Below are positions 45,798 to 58,679 of a stretch of DNA of 64,000 nucleotides, in pieces. The stretch is from Ectobius pallidus (taxonomy: Eukaryota > Arthropoda > Insecta > Blattodea > Ectobiidae), in NCBI GenBank assembly GCA_964059195.1, contig CAXKWD010000001.1, positions 161,188,532 through 161,252,531 of the forward strand, in the 5' to 3' direction. Under the pieces are notes generated by a model, which was not told the DNA's origin, did not search any database, and saw only the letters and a program-made list of their open reading frames with translations. The position numbers and the translations under genes were made by a program. How positions within the stretch are numbered: the stretch's first letter is position 1; each line of letters starts with the position of its first letter.

Positions 45798-45925
45798 CTA
45801 ATTTTTTTATTTTATTTTAATTTTATATTTTATTTTAGTTTTTTATTATTTGTATTTTATTTTTATTTTATTTTATTTTTTATTTTGTTTTATCTTATTT
45901 TTCAATTTCTATTTCTAAATTTATT
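45798..45925. repeat. (TATTTT)n low-complexity tract
   Basis: T-rich mirror image of the A-rich tract on the other side of the element at 45429-45797. Confidence 0.9.
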
Positions 45926-46330
45926 TTGGTAGCAGGAGCAATCCTAGTCCAGTATATTACGTGAACAGCCTAGCTCAAGAACTAAAAATGGTATTAAAAA
46001 AATGTTATATTTTGGTTAGGTATCTTCTGGGATGTGACACGAAGATTGGCGACTACTTTCTCTTATTACTGCACTTTACATGACGAAAAATGAATTTATT
46101 GCGATTTTGTAGATAATGGTTCCAAAAACTTTGTTTATATTTTGTATATTATGAGGAGCTTAGGCCTATACTAAGAGCTGAAACTATAATTTAAAACATT
46201 TTTTCGCAAAAAGTCTTTGAATGGTAGTTATAAGCCAGCAAACGTTTGTCGAAACTCGATCTTGCCTGGTGAACAATAAGTCTTTGCCTCAGCTGAAACA
46301 ACTGAATATGCCTCTTATTATATAGCAGAT
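45926..46330 (+). repeat. interspersed repeat, related to 56160-56830
   Basis: Shares in order GTGAACAG, AAAATGGTAT, GGTTAGGTA, CACGAAGATTGGCGA, CTTTACATGA, AGAGCTGAAACT and GGTAGTTATAAGCCA with the 56-kb region. The opening resembles the part that follows the TCTG-repeat of Helitron-like 5' ends, but no terminus is defined. Confidence 0.65.
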
Positions 46331-47441
46331 GTTAAAGTAAGTTGTATTGCATATGTCTAGGAACTACTTTACATGAAGTGAACGTAACTTTTGCCGTTTT
46401 TCTAAAAATGGCTTATTGGTTTTGTTTAAATTTCCTAAAAAAATTCCATAATATGCATAATATATTATATTACTTGTTACGTTATGTAATATAACATGTT
46501 ATACTAACAGCGAAAACTCTTATTTAGGATGATATATGCTTCACACATTTTTTTCTTCTTCCTTAATGTTTATCCCAGCAACACGTATACAATTTGTTTC
46601 CTTTTTTATGAAAATGTTATTTTTCTTTTAGTCTGGTGACCTCAAAATATGAATTCCTGAATAATAGTTTTCATCGAATTTCACGAGCTATATATATATG
46701 TATTTATGGTAAAGGTAAAGACGGTTCAAATGCTAATAACTTCTTGGAAAAGAAAATGTTCGATAGATTGTTTGCCTATGTTTATGTTTCATTTTTTTCC
46801 ACAAGCACTGGAGTTCTCCTTTAAAACGCGGGCTTGCCTGAGCAAACTTGAAAGCCACACTGTATATAATCAATGCGCTCTGGTAGAACTAACCCAGCAG
46901 CCCCTGCAGACGTTTCCGATACAAGAATAGAGCTCACGTCATCGTCAGAGCTGTGTCATCTCCAGGAGATTCTACTCTGCTGTCTTGACTTCAACAAACT
47001 CCATTGCCTCCGTGACACACTGAAATAGTTAAAAGTAACGAATTCATCTACTAAGAAGGCCGAGAAGCGAGCGACGTCAGAGTAATTTAACTTCCAGGGA
47101 ATTTCTTGTTATTTAAATTAAAATAATGCCAGAGACAGAAATTCTCAGGAGTTCACTTTGAGTTTTCTTAAAAGAAGTGACGATTAAACGAATTGAAATA
47201 ATTATATATTTTAAACAAGCGCATGTACTCACTGCAAAGATAAAGGACTTTCGGGTGAACTCCACACAATATAATGTGTACTATTATTTATACCTCAGTA
47301 CTTTTATAATGAGAATTTATGCCAGATTTACACATCTTAAATAGTAAAAAATTTATTAAAATAATAAATCAGCTGATCTTCAACAGAAAGGCACATATGA
47401 ATTAACTCAAATATGATTTGAAATAATATATACATTAATAA
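46331..47441. other. AT-rich DNA with a more balanced patch
   Basis: 46830-47060 is less AT-rich, but no motif or repeat ends were recognised. Confidence 0.45.
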
Positions 47442-47691
47442 TTGAAGCGTTTAGTTTTATAAGGGTCTAAGTGCCAAAATCATGATTGTGTAGGAAACAA
47501 GACACAGACCATCAGAAAGATGGAGATAGACCCAGCGCTACATCTTGGAATTTATTGCTACTAACGTGGCTTTCCCTGGACTTTGGACCCTTCTGAAATG
47601 CATTGATCTGGATACATAGATCCATTTAAAATTATCAGCTAAAAAAATCATGATTTTGGCACTTAGATCCTTATGAAGCTAAACGCTTCAA
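47442..47691. mobile_element. 250-bp MITE with ~47-bp inverted ends
   Basis: TTGAAGCGTTTAG then TAAGGGTCTAAGTGCCAAAA and TCATGATT at the left are mirrored at the right with four mismatches. No coding sequence; a target duplication is not evident, so the superfamily is open. Confidence 0.85.
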
Positions 47692-50029
47692 TTTGTACAT
47701 AAGTATGAAGGTCTATGACAGATTCGAAAATAAATGGTCCGCTCTGATTTCCTGTAACCCGTGTCTGGTGGGGCATATGGTCTTCAAGTGCAGGTTTCAG
47801 TGACTGGGCTAATTTTGTTACACTTATTTTCGTGAGAAGACAGCGATAGATTGGAAAGTACATCGCCTCACAAACCTCGGAAAACTAAGGTTTACTTGGA
47901 TGTAAAAGGGCCGGGAAATTTTGTCCAAAGGCTCTAATTTAAGCTTGCAGTTCTTTTACGTGCCGTAAATATATTATACGGGCTCCACAGCTTGAAAACG
48001 TATGATAGGCCTATTGCATTTTTAAGTGAACAAAATAACACAAGTTTCTAAAGCGTAAACTGCAAACTGTCGTATCTACGTAAGTTATCTCGAACACCAA
48101 AAATTCTACTGACAGACCAACAATTTTCCTTTGAATAAAGTTTTTTTACTAAATAAGGAATACCGGGTTCTTACGTTGGTTTCATCTCACCAGTATCCTT
48201 GCGGTTGGTGTGCATTAATTTAAAACTCCATGGTGGTGTTCTACTTCTTATCGATAGCAACAGTATCATGAAAGCGTACTCTGAAATAAAGTGCACTTAT
48301 TCATATATCCCAATAGGATACATCAATCAATCATCTTAATTTAAGTATGGGTATCTCTTTATGTGGCAAAGTATTGCAAATATAATCCTAAGTTAATACG
48401 TTTAACATATTTGTTACTACGAGCCTATGGGCTTGACGTATGCTAGAACTGACTAAATTATAATAATGTGGGCTGGATCAAGATACATTACTATGCTAAT
48501 TATGTTTTATGGGGTAGGTACAATAAACTCATTAAATGCTGAATGTAACGAAATTCTTGGTTATATTACTCGTACAATTACAGTACAAAAAATTCTGTAT
48601 TTAAAGCTGGTTCTAAATTAGAATGGAAATGAGTTTATGGCGCTTATTGATCAGAATTACTTTAATGCTTAGAACTAGCTAATAAAGGATAAACTCTTTC
48701 ACTATAAGTTAAATAAAAATTTAAAACAAACATGATCTTCACAACTATTATTCGATTTTCAAAAGCTGTAAGGATTCCGTCGTAGGCAACATCCTAAGGA
48801 TATTACAGAAGGAAATACATTTTTATGAGAGGAAATGTATTTATACAATATGTACAGGTATGTTGCTCCAAAACGAACTGATATGTTAGCATTCATTGAG
48901 TGAGCTGTACAACGACAGATAATATACTTTTCCGACGTGGACTGAAATAAGTAGGCTTTTACTGAAGTATGGAATCCTGACCCTAAAACAAGTATCCTTA
49001 TAAAACCGTTTTGATAACAATAAAAAATAATACATATAAAAATAATATCAAATATTGACGAACACAAAACAAGTTAAAATTAAAATAACACATACAGTAT
49101 TCGAAGAACATGTGTTATTTCCCATTGCAGGGTTTGTTTTTTCAAGCATGAGGTTCTACTTGATCTAATAACAGAAAATTGCAAACATCGACCATTGTAA
49201 TCACCAATACAAACAACTACGCTATGGGAGAAAACCCGTTTTGTATGTTGCAAGTTTTCTCACTGAAGTATATTGCTTGTTTCGAAAACCTTGTAAACAG
49301 AATGAAATTGTGCGTTCCTCTTTTCCTGTATTTTCTCTTCTCAGAATTGGAAATAGTGAACATGCCCAAAGTAAAGTATGTAAGAACATGATTTGCAGAA
49401 AAATGTAACTTAAATGGCAAATTGATATGAAACAAGGCACAATTCAAAATAATCGTTGGTGATGGAAAAACAAAATTAAACCCGGAAATATAAGAGTATA
49501 CATTTTCGTTAACGTTTTGTCGCAAATGATATAGATACTAATCACGATTATATTGAATCGTGTCCTCGGACTTGGATAGAAAAATCGTGCACCGATACCC
49601 AGACAGGGCCAGTCTCAGGTAAGATGCCTAGCTGCAATTTCGTGTTTTAGCATTTCTTTTCGGAACCATGCTTAGGCCTACATTATTTTACTATCAGATC
49701 AATTAACAAGAAACATAATTTTTAAATTTATCATTTATACTCAGAACCAGACCCTTTTTTTATCTTTGACTGAACAAAGGTTGTTGGAATTTGTTAGTTC
49801 TAATATAATCATTTAAAAATAGTTTTAGTAAGATAAAAGCAAGCCTCACCTATTAGTTTAAGATTCGGATAACTTAATTGCTAGTAGAAATTGATAGAAA
49901 TGCCTTTCAAGATAGCCACAACACTTCTAATTCTCTTTCACCCTAAAGAATACTCTAGTTAAGTTAAAGAATATAAATAGATATGTTCAATATGCATTAC
50001 GGAGATTGTATAATATGTATTTATATGTA
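47692..50029. other. AT-rich DNA, nothing recognised
   Basis: Only chance frames; no repeats recognised. Confidence 0.5.
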
Positions 50030-50300
50030 CAGGTAAGGAAAAAAGCGGACACACTCTTGTAGCTGAATATAATATAATTTGTGTTAATATTTTATAATAA
50101 TATTAATAATTAATATATTCAGTTATAAAACAATACGATTAGTAACCATATTCTGGGTTTCGAAATGGGCTAAGTAAACAGTCGACACTAGAACAAATTT
50201 CAATACATTCCCTGCTCTTCTGTGAATGCCGCTAGGCATGCGCAGTGGCTCATATCGGCAACTTAGATATTTTAGTCGGTCCGTTTTTTTTCCCTACCTG
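50030..50300. mobile_element. Tc1/mariner-type MITE, copy 2
   Basis: CAGGTAAGGAAAAAAGCGGA at the left and TCCCTACCTG at the right, with TA on both sides (50028-50029, 50301-50302). Longer than copy 1 at 38917: it keeps GGCATGCGCAGTGGCTCATA and an AATATTAAT-rich left half. Confidence 0.92.
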
Positions 50301-50974
50301 TACATTTTTTCAATCTATTCGTACTCCATTTGAAAGCATCGATAAAAATCAAGATGCGAGTGACCATGTTCGACGTTTTTCCAAGACTCTTTATAGAACT
50401 GTCTTATCTGGTAGGAATGTGCCCATTCTCATATCCCCGGAAGCACTAAAACCGTCTTATATTCCACAAGGAAATAGTAGTTGTAACATAGAAATCCATC
50501 CGCAAGCTAAATCGTTCTTAATGTTTCAATGATTGTGAAATGAACACTAAAGTTACTTCATAATGAACATAACCCGGTTCTTTATGGATTGAACCCCAAG
50601 TTGTTCTTGTAGTTTTAAAAGATTAGAGGTGATTTATTTATTGTATAGGAGATTTTGAAGTAGCATTCTGCTACATATTTTTCAACTAATAAAACAGCTA
50701 TCAATTTGAATAAGAATTTATATACTACGAGGATGAAAGAGCAACACTTTGTCGTTTATCTTACCCTCCGTACTTTTTCTACCACCATAAAACTGTTCAA
50801 TCACTCGAAAAAAAGAAAGATGGAAAATACTTATGAAGTTGAGTCCTTCTTCATGACGGTGACTTTCATACTTTCATAGTTTAGAAAGTTCTGTGAGGTT
50901 GTAAGATATGAAACTGAAGAAACATTCTTCCAAATTATATTATAATAATTAAGGAATCGCGCACAATGTGCATT
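50301..50974. other. AT-rich DNA, nothing recognised
   Basis: A 95-residue plus-strand frame overlaps the MITE end and has no motif; regarded as chance. Confidence 0.5.
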
Positions 50975-51120
50975 ATCTTAACCTAAGACTTAACCTACCC
51001 AGTCCTGAACCCGGGGAGGGGATCTTACACTACTGAAAAATCCCCCACCCGGCCGGGAATCGAACCCGGGCCGCCGGAGTGGAAGGCAGGCGTGCTACCG
51101 ACTCACCCACGGCGGCGGAC
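50975..51120 (-). mobile_element. tRNA-Gly-like SINE
   Basis: Minus strand: GTCCGCCGCCGTGGGTGAGT, box A in GGGTGAGTCGGTAGCACG, a loop with CTTCCA as in glycine tRNAs, then CGGGTTCGATTCCCGG (box B). The 5' GTCCGCC and 3' GGCCGGGT cannot pair as an acceptor stem, so it is a SINE promoter. The body GGGGATTTTTCAGTA matches the plus-strand copy at 4327. Confidence 0.85.
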
Positions 51121-52099
51121 CCAAATTATATTATTATAATAAGCATATTTAAAAATTTGCATTGCGAAATTTGATTATTAATATATCTTTTTTCGAAGGT
51201 ATTCGAAAAATAGGTATTTTGAAAAAGACTTCAGTTGGTAAGGTACGCATTATCCAACTTCTAATATGAATTCATTTTTAGGAGAAAGAGACAAAGATAA
51301 TTTATCCACATAATTAACAGCTTAAGGCAAACTAAGTAATGTCTGATAAAAAACTTATTTTTAATATTTACGGCTTGCAATTATGAATAATTCGTCACGA
51401 AATGAAGACAACCGTTCTTGAGTAATGCTTTGGATTAACTGAAGAGTGGAACATTTTGTCAGTCATATAAAATAAAATAAAAAAACCTCCTCTAGTTCCT
51501 ACAGAGTATTGAAAGAGATCTAGTAAGAATTAATAGACTGAAATAAAACCTTCAACAAAATTTAGTAAATTTCTACAGCTTTGGGACAGTAGGAAATTAG
51601 CTATATTATAACTGAACAAATTTAGTACTTACATCCATGTTGTCAACATTCTACGTTAATTTTTGCTTGTAAAGTAGTGTCCTTACCTGCAAGAGGAAGA
51701 AGAATTAAATTAATGAAAGCTGACCCTACCCATACCCTGTATATACCATAGATTAGAAAAAAATCATATCAGCAATGTATAGGCAAGACTCACTATAGAA
51801 TTCCAAAGTAGGAAATAAATATCAACAACAGTAATCCAAACATGTTCTACCGACCTCTGTGACTATAGCTTCCTTCTGATTAGTTATTAATTAGTTGTTA
51901 ATAATTGGTTGTACTGAAGGCATGTGGCTTGCTCTAGTTCTAATACTCTGTTAGCCTATAATTTGTGACTACTGATACAAGTAATGTATTAATTATTCTA
52001 GTTATCCTTGCACTTATTTCTCTTGACTGATTATCGACGGGTCACTATGATCAATTTTCTTTTAATATTAAATAAAAAATCAACCATCATCTGCCTCAG
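51121..52099. other. AT-rich DNA, nothing recognised
   Basis: No features recognised. Confidence 0.5.
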
Positions 52100-52190
52100 C
52101 AAGCCCTGAAACCTCACTCAGATGGCCGGCCAACGGATTTCAAACAGCGACTTTCCGAATGTGAGTCCGTGTGTCCGTGTTGCGGCAGTG
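52100..52190 (-). mobile_element. SINE family 3 relic
   Basis: Plus-strand GATGGCCGGCCAACGGATTTC and CCGAATGTGAGTCC are a decayed version of the head at 16060-16225 and 62872-62950. Confidence 0.5.
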
Positions 52191-53930
52191 TCAACTCCGA
52201 CATATGTCATTATGTGAGACATTTCCGACAATTCAATACAAAATTTATTATCTACATGATTTGCGGCACTAGAAGATTCCTGAGAAATTCAAAACTTTCT
52301 CCTCCCACATCTTCTAAGTTTGGAACTAAATACTCTACTTGATATCAGAAGTAGGCGGTTTAAAACGTTGCATATTGTAAAATGATATCGAAAAGAATAT
52401 TTTCATGTCCCAGGAGAGAATTTTCCTTCCATGAAATAACTTTTGAACGATTTCCGAACTTCAATATTGCTTATGTTAAAAAAAAATTATTATTCTTCCA
52501 TCTGAACAATCGTCACAAAAGAAAATTTCCACTTCATTCAAACCTAATATCTCTTGGGGAATAATATTTTTAAACTATGGGGGTCTATTTGAGAATTTAA
52601 TTTCCTACGTTTTAATTGTTGTTAAGTCCTTATTGAATTTCTGTTACCAAATAATACCTGTTATTTAAAATAGGACATGTTTCTTTACGATAAGCATGTA
52701 GGCCTACCAATTCCATGTCTTCCTCTTCTCTCGTATCTTCACAACATGCAACTTCTCCTGAATTTCGTTGGTAGATATATTTGTTTGGTGTGTATGTGTG
52801 TTCTGTATTTAATTACAATACTAGTTCATATAGTGAAATCATGTAACTAGACATAGATAGAGCAATATAAAGATAAATTATGAGACTGCCGTAATTGACG
52901 CAAATTGTAGAGGGCAATACTAGCACTGTCGGGAATGGCATTCTGTCGCAAAGGACACTTTGGAATTAACGCGAACTCATTGCTGCTGCTAATTATTTAT
53001 GTAATTAGATCAAGAGTTGTTCTCACGTGGCTCAGTGCACACCGTCACAGTCTCCTCAATCTGGTAGAAGTACAAGGATCTGGTGAAGAACCTGATCTTG
53101 CCTCCACACAAGAACATAATAAATTCAGTGTATAATTGTGTATCTCTATATAAAATAATTATGGAAAGAATTTTGGTAACAATTTGCAATATACAAATCT
53201 ACTTACCTCACTTCTTATAAAATAAAATTCTATAGAAAAGAAAGTGAAAATTTAAGCTGGCCAACTGCTATTGGCTATATTTCAGTTAAATAATGCACTG
53301 AAAACCGAGGTGGAGAACTCTTGCCAGGGGCAATGTAGAAATTCATAGCGGAGCTACTCCATTGATTTCCCATGCAGGGAATCAATACATCGATAATAAT
53401 TAATAACGGGGGTGATAACTGATAGCCATGAATGCGGTTATGCCCCTACGGGCTCCACAATGAGGACCATAGCCAAGAATTAGCGGGGTAGATCTGGTGC
53501 ATACACACACCGACCATGGTCAAACCTTTACATAATATCTTCGTAGCAATGCAATTCAGGCTATTCGAAACTTATATATGGCATGTGCATTTTCACCTTC
53601 TCACTGCTACTATCAAATAAATTCGTCATCTAAATTATTGAATGTAATTATATATTTAAGACTAATAGATGATTATTATACGGAATATGTGAGGATTTTT
53701 TCTCCTCTTGTTATGATTGACATTCGCGGATACCTGGTCGTCAATTGAAAATGTGTTTATAGATTCTAATCTAAAAACCCGCCAATAAATTCAGTTGACT
53801 GCTTATATAAATATGAAAAGTTCGGTCTGAAAGGGTATAGTTCAGTAGGTTCATTCTACTATCTACTCTGTTCGTTCTTCTAGAAGGAACATAAATATCT
53901 TTAATGGAAAATCATTCAATGGGCAACAAG

Positions 53931-53931
<1 letters not shown>
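52191..53931. other. AT-rich DNA with one unassigned patch
   Basis: 53290-53520 is less AT-rich (CGGTTATGCCCCTACGGGC, GCATACACACACCGACCATG) and may be part of an old repeat; no family assigned. Confidence 0.4.
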
Positions 53932-53985
<54 letters not shown>

Positions 53986-54027
53986 TTAATAATAATAATA
54001 ATACTATTATATTATTATTAATAATAA
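53932..54027. repeat. (AAT)n microsatellite with inverted ATT end
   Basis: About 70 bp of AAT, then ACTATTATATTATTATTAAT, so the tract partly folds on itself. Confidence 0.95.
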
Positions 54028-54491
54028 ATCTTTAATTATATCTCATTTAAGCTGGCAGGATAGGGCCATTTCATGAAACCACTTAAGAGGAGCAGTTAAC
54101 TGGATAATTAGAAAGAATAAAAGATTCACTACTGTCGGGTACACAGTCTGAAGCCGATATTTCAGTAGGAGTACAGATAATCTAATATATATTCTGAACC
54201 CTGGTAACGACTTTGTATTAATCAGCTGGAAGGGTCAAACGGCAAGGAGTAATTTGGTAGCCTCAAAAACATCTTTTAGAATTATTGGGATTTGAACTTC
54301 AGCTAACTGTTCGTAAGTAGGCCGCCTAAAACATAAAACTGATATGTAATCTAGTGATACTAATAAAAATAACAATACTACTAATTATTATTAATAAGCC
54401 TAAACATACTAACGAAACATAGCCTACTACTCTCTCGATAAAATGATTAGAGTTTAAGCGTTTATCAGCATGGTCCAAATACAGTATTACA

Positions 54492-54650
54492 ATGACCTTA
54501 TCTAGAAAACTTCAGCATCAGAGGGACACATTAAGACAACAAATAGTAGCGAATCGTGGAAAGTGGCCAGCTGCTCCAGATCAACTTATTACAAAACATT
54601 ATAAACTGTTCAAAAAGTTTATACAGTCAATAGATTTTAACTCATTGTAA
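54492..54650 (+). CDS. short open frame, possible terminal exon or retroelement tail
   Basis: A 52-residue frame from ATG to TAA containing LQHQRDTLRQQIVANRGKW and TKHYKLFKKFIQSIDFNSL. Its composition (charged and amphipathic, balanced codons) looks more protein-like than the other frames nearby. TATCTAG just before AAAACTTCAG could be a splice acceptor, and AATAAATAAA follows near 55044. I do not recognise the family. It could be the last exon of a host gene, the end of a transposase, or chance. Confidence 0.25.
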   Translation: MTLSRKLQHQRDTLRQQIVANRGKWPAAPDQLITKHYKLFKKFIQSIDFNSL

Positions 54651-54894
54651 ATATGTAGATAACATAACGTATATGTACATTGTAAGGGTTACAGTAATTG
54701 GATAAGTACATTATTAAGCTTAGACTTTGTAAAACTTAGTGCTATAGAAAATTAATACAGTAGGAGATGGGAACGCTGTAAAATTGTAAATAACAGCAAT
54801 CGTGAAGTGAAAGTGAAGGTGAAAGGACACTCCTCAACATATGTAAACTATCAGCAGAACTTGTGTACTGGTGAGGTGTGAAGTGGTACGCTGT

Positions 54895-54898
<4 letters not shown>

Positions 54899-54942
<44 letters not shown>
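54899..54942. repeat. (AT)n microsatellite
   Basis: About 44 bp of TA dinucleotides. Confidence 0.98.
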
Positions 54943-54946
<4 letters not shown>

Positions 54947-55830
54947 GATACTGATAATGTAAGGAAAGGAACATCGTAGATACCTAGAAATGTAAACATA
55001 GCATGTAGTATTGCGATGTAAGCAATGGAGCATGCTGATTATTTAAATAAATAAAAAAAAAACCTTATTTTTAAATTTAATATCGATATAAGGGGATATG
55101 AACCTTGTAATCTTTAGTAAGATATTTACATGAACTGAAATAATTACATCAAACCAACGACAACAACACTATTTCGCTGCACTTCAAAATGTATTTTATC
55201 GGTTGCGCCTGCTGCTTGCGTAATACTACGCGAGCAACTGTTCTGCAGTACAAGTTGACTAGGTATTAGGGCAAACATGAGAGTGTTTTCTATCAGTAAG
55301 CATAATATAGCTTATAGAAAGATACTTCTACATGTATTCATCTACGAGGGGAAAAAAGTTCAAAATATTTAATAGACATAATTTTCAATAATATACTTAT
55401 TATATTATGTACTCATCTTATAGGAAGATCTGAAGACGTGTTGACCTTCTCAAAAAAGCACATGCTTGAGGAGTTCATGAGAAACGTGAATGGTATTACT
55501 ACAAAAACATTTTTGATACCGTAAGACCAGTAATTCAACAGAATTCGTTCATACTATCACGTGAACAGTGAACCGTTTAAATGGATGTATTATTACTATT
55601 TTGAAGGTTTTTAATGCATGTATATCAGGTAATCAAATATGCCCTCATTCCGGTTTGCTCAATCTCAGCAAGATACGGTTCAAAACTTTCAAAATCATCA
55701 AACTATTCGTAAAATGTATAAACCAAACTTGAAATCATGATGTATCTAAGGAAATTACAGTGTCATTCTCTGTTAAATAAAAGAGATTAGCCAGAAAATA
55801 CGTAAAGAGTTGTAAGAGGTATTGCTATTA
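54943..55830. other. AT-rich DNA, nothing recognised
   Basis: No features recognised apart from an A-rich run near 55040-55062. Confidence 0.5.
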
Positions 55831-57162
55831 CAATAGAACTCCCATTATCCAAACCCCAACATCCGGAACGTCAATTATCTGGTTGGATTTAATAATAAAG
55901 AAAATCCTTTTAATATTGCATTCTAAGCCTTATACTTTAGGCAACCCTGTTGTATAAGCTTACAGTTTGTATTAAAAAAGTTGAGGCCTTTGTCTTTTAA
56001 ATATAATTTTGGTTTAAATATTTGCAATATTTTTACTTCCTCTGCCAGTATCGTATGTACTACAGGTAGAGGAAGTACTATTTTCGATCCCCCAAATTCA
56101 CATTTTGAGGGCCCCTAAATCCAAATACTATTTTTGGAAATATGTCTGTGTGTGTGTGTCTGTGAACAGACTAGCTCCAGAAAGGAAAATGGTATAAAAT
56201 AACATTCTGTACTAATTAGTATTAGGAACCTTCTGTGGATGTGACAACTTTATCTTATTTAAGAATAAAGATGCACCGTACCATACCATACCACATTTTT
56301 AAAAGGACTTTACATGAAGAAAATTTCGTTGTTTGCAATTTTCTCGAAAGCTATTGAGTTCCTCAACAATCAAGTAGAAGAACTTGATTTTCTTGAAAAT
56401 TGTGTACATGGCCAGCTTATAATAAGAGCTAAAAGTTTCATTTGAAACTTTCATTTTTTCGAAAAGTTCTCTGAATACATTCCCTCTCAATATACCCACT
56501 TTGTACTACGGAACGGAAAATCGTATGAAAACAAAATTTTGTATTTGGGTTAGGTAACTGCACGAAGATTGGCGAAGACTTTTTCCTATTTTTAAGGGGA
56601 CTTTACATGAAGAAAATTTTGTTTGTCGCTATTTTCTCAAAAACAGCTTTTAGAATTGTGTTTAAATTTTATAAATGGGGTGTTTATACTTAGAGCTCAA
56701 ACTTTTATTTGAAATATTTGTTCGAAAAAAATCCGAAGGGTAGTTATAAGCCATACACTCTGAATATACACTCTTGGCAATATGGCCTCTTGTTTTATAT
56801 CAGAATGTAAAATTAGAAAAATGTATTGGCCACGCTTAAAATAAAGGAATTTACGAGCTTGTGTTAATCAGATCATATTTGGGTTATGTATACTCCGGGG
56901 ATGCGATGTGATGGGGTAACGCCATTCTCTTCAGGTTTATAACCAATTTACATGAAGACAGTGCCATACATTATTTTATTTGAGAAGAGGAAGTTTTGTG
57001 AGTTTTATATCATACTTTTTCCTTCAATACGTACACTATACCACTGCAACTTGTCAATAACACTTTACTAGGGTATTTTTCAGTTATGATCCAATTTTAA
57101 GGATTTCTGTATATCCGGTTCATGCCATTCCTCAATTAGTTAGGATAATTGGAGTTATGCTG
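55831..57162. mobile_element. pogo/Tigger-like DNA element relic
   Basis: Left end CAATAGAACTCCCATTATCC, then CATCCGGAACGTCAATTATC; right end GGATAATTGGAGTTATGCTG preceded by ATATCCGGTT. TA flanks both ends (55829-55830, 57163-57164). These resemble pogo/Tigger ends, which run CAGTA...CTC..ATTATCCG. No transposase survives; much of the interior (about 56090-56960) is the interspersed repeat listed separately. Confidence 0.65.
56090..56960 (+). repeat. interspersed repeat with degenerate internal duplication
   Basis: ACTTTACATGAAGAAAATTT occurs near 56309 and 56591, GTATAAAATAAC or its relatives, GATTGGCGAAGACTTT and AAAATGGTAT recur, giving roughly 280-380-bp offset copies. The same order is present at 45926-46330. 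A TG-repeat (GTCTGTGTGTGTGTGTCTGT, 56145) precedes it. Confidence 0.6.
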
Positions 57163-57164
57163 TA

Positions 57165-58657
57165 CAATAAATATGTAGGTCTATTTACTTATGAGAAATT
57201 AAATTTGAATAATTCGGTAATATTTTTAAAATTAAAACGCTTTTCATCGTCTTATATTCTCAGCCAGTGAAATCATTCCAGGATTTCTGACAGAATCATT
57301 TATACAAGAGCATGGAATATTATGCATACATTTTTATAGTCCTTTTTACGACAGCAAGACAAGAGCTTCACAGCCTAAGTCTGATATAGCTTTTGCAAGG
57401 GATATATATGCATAATGCAGCTGCACGAAATTTAATATTCTTCACATACGCCTCCGCTTTATCGGACAGTCTATTGGCATATACCTCTACAAAAGTCTGT
57501 GAGATAATAAAATATTTTATATATTTTCTGTAGGATATTTCTAGCCGGGGTATAAAGGAACTCAACAATTTCCCAAGGGAATAAGTTAGTCTATCTCTCC
57601 AATTAACTTACTGTAAAATAATAATTTATTATATAAATAAGTCTAATAATAAGCCCTGAAGTGGGCTTACTTTATAAAATAAAAAAACAGCTTTTATAGT
57701 CAAACGTTACAATCTACAAGATATCACGAAAACGGGAAAATTATATGCTTGACTTGATTTAATGACGGCATAGGCTATTGCGAGAAAAAGCAAATAAGCT
57801 CCTCTGCAGCTGTCGTTATAGCTATCTTAAATGGACATACTACTAACTGGCATCTTAAGGGGATGCACAGAAATCAGTTTTACAATATTTTTATGGCAAA
57901 ATGAAGGACGAAAATGGTTTTATTTTTGTTTACTTTTGGTATCTATTATTCATTATTTAATTATTTGTTTATTTATGTAGCATTTTAGTATACATTACAC
58001 TGCTGTAACAATTATGGATATGCATGACAATTATTTGTTCATTAATTTATAAATTATTTAATACTTGTTATTTATTTAACAATATTTCCAAGTTTACAGA
58101 TTCTTTTTTTATTGAAAATTCTGCTATGAATGTTTGAGGGTAGCTATAAAAATAAATAATGAAAGAAAGACTTTTTCTTTATATATGCGATAATGTACTC
58201 CTTGACGTACCGAATTTTAAGGGGGACAACCAGCTTTCGGTGAAATTCACAGGTGAGAATTAGGTGAATTTCATTATTTTTCCCTCAGTTATGAATTGCC
58301 ATACAACCTTGCAATCTGACATACTCTTTATTGACTACTTCTAAAATTGCATACTATCTTCAAAATTACTTAATCTGTTACAGTTATGTTAATTATCGTT
58401 ACAAAATGACAACTTTACCATGACGTTTTCTTCATTCGTAGGTAAGAGCTACAGTACAGTGCATGTACCAATTTCAGTCTTCATGAGAAATGTTTTAAAA
58501 AAAAAGGCAATTTTTAACTATTCAGCTGGTATCATTTACCTCACTGATGTATCTTCAAGTGCTTCGGAAACAGTCTGAAAGATGTTTCTTAGAATGCAAC
58601 TTGCGTGTAAGGAAAACACTGCGGTATTGTAAAGTATCCAGTACAATATTTCATATA
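57165..58657. other. AT-rich DNA, nothing recognised
   Basis: Only a small hairpin, AGCCC/GGGCT, near 57653-57668. Confidence 0.5.
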
Positions 58658-58679
58658 TACGAGGGAGAATCAAATGAAA

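Noticed and set aside
51045..51120. Possible tRNA-Gly gene on the minus strand
   Set aside because: Box A and box B are good, but the acceptor stem ends cannot pair and a SINE body follows; the copy at 4327 shares the same body.
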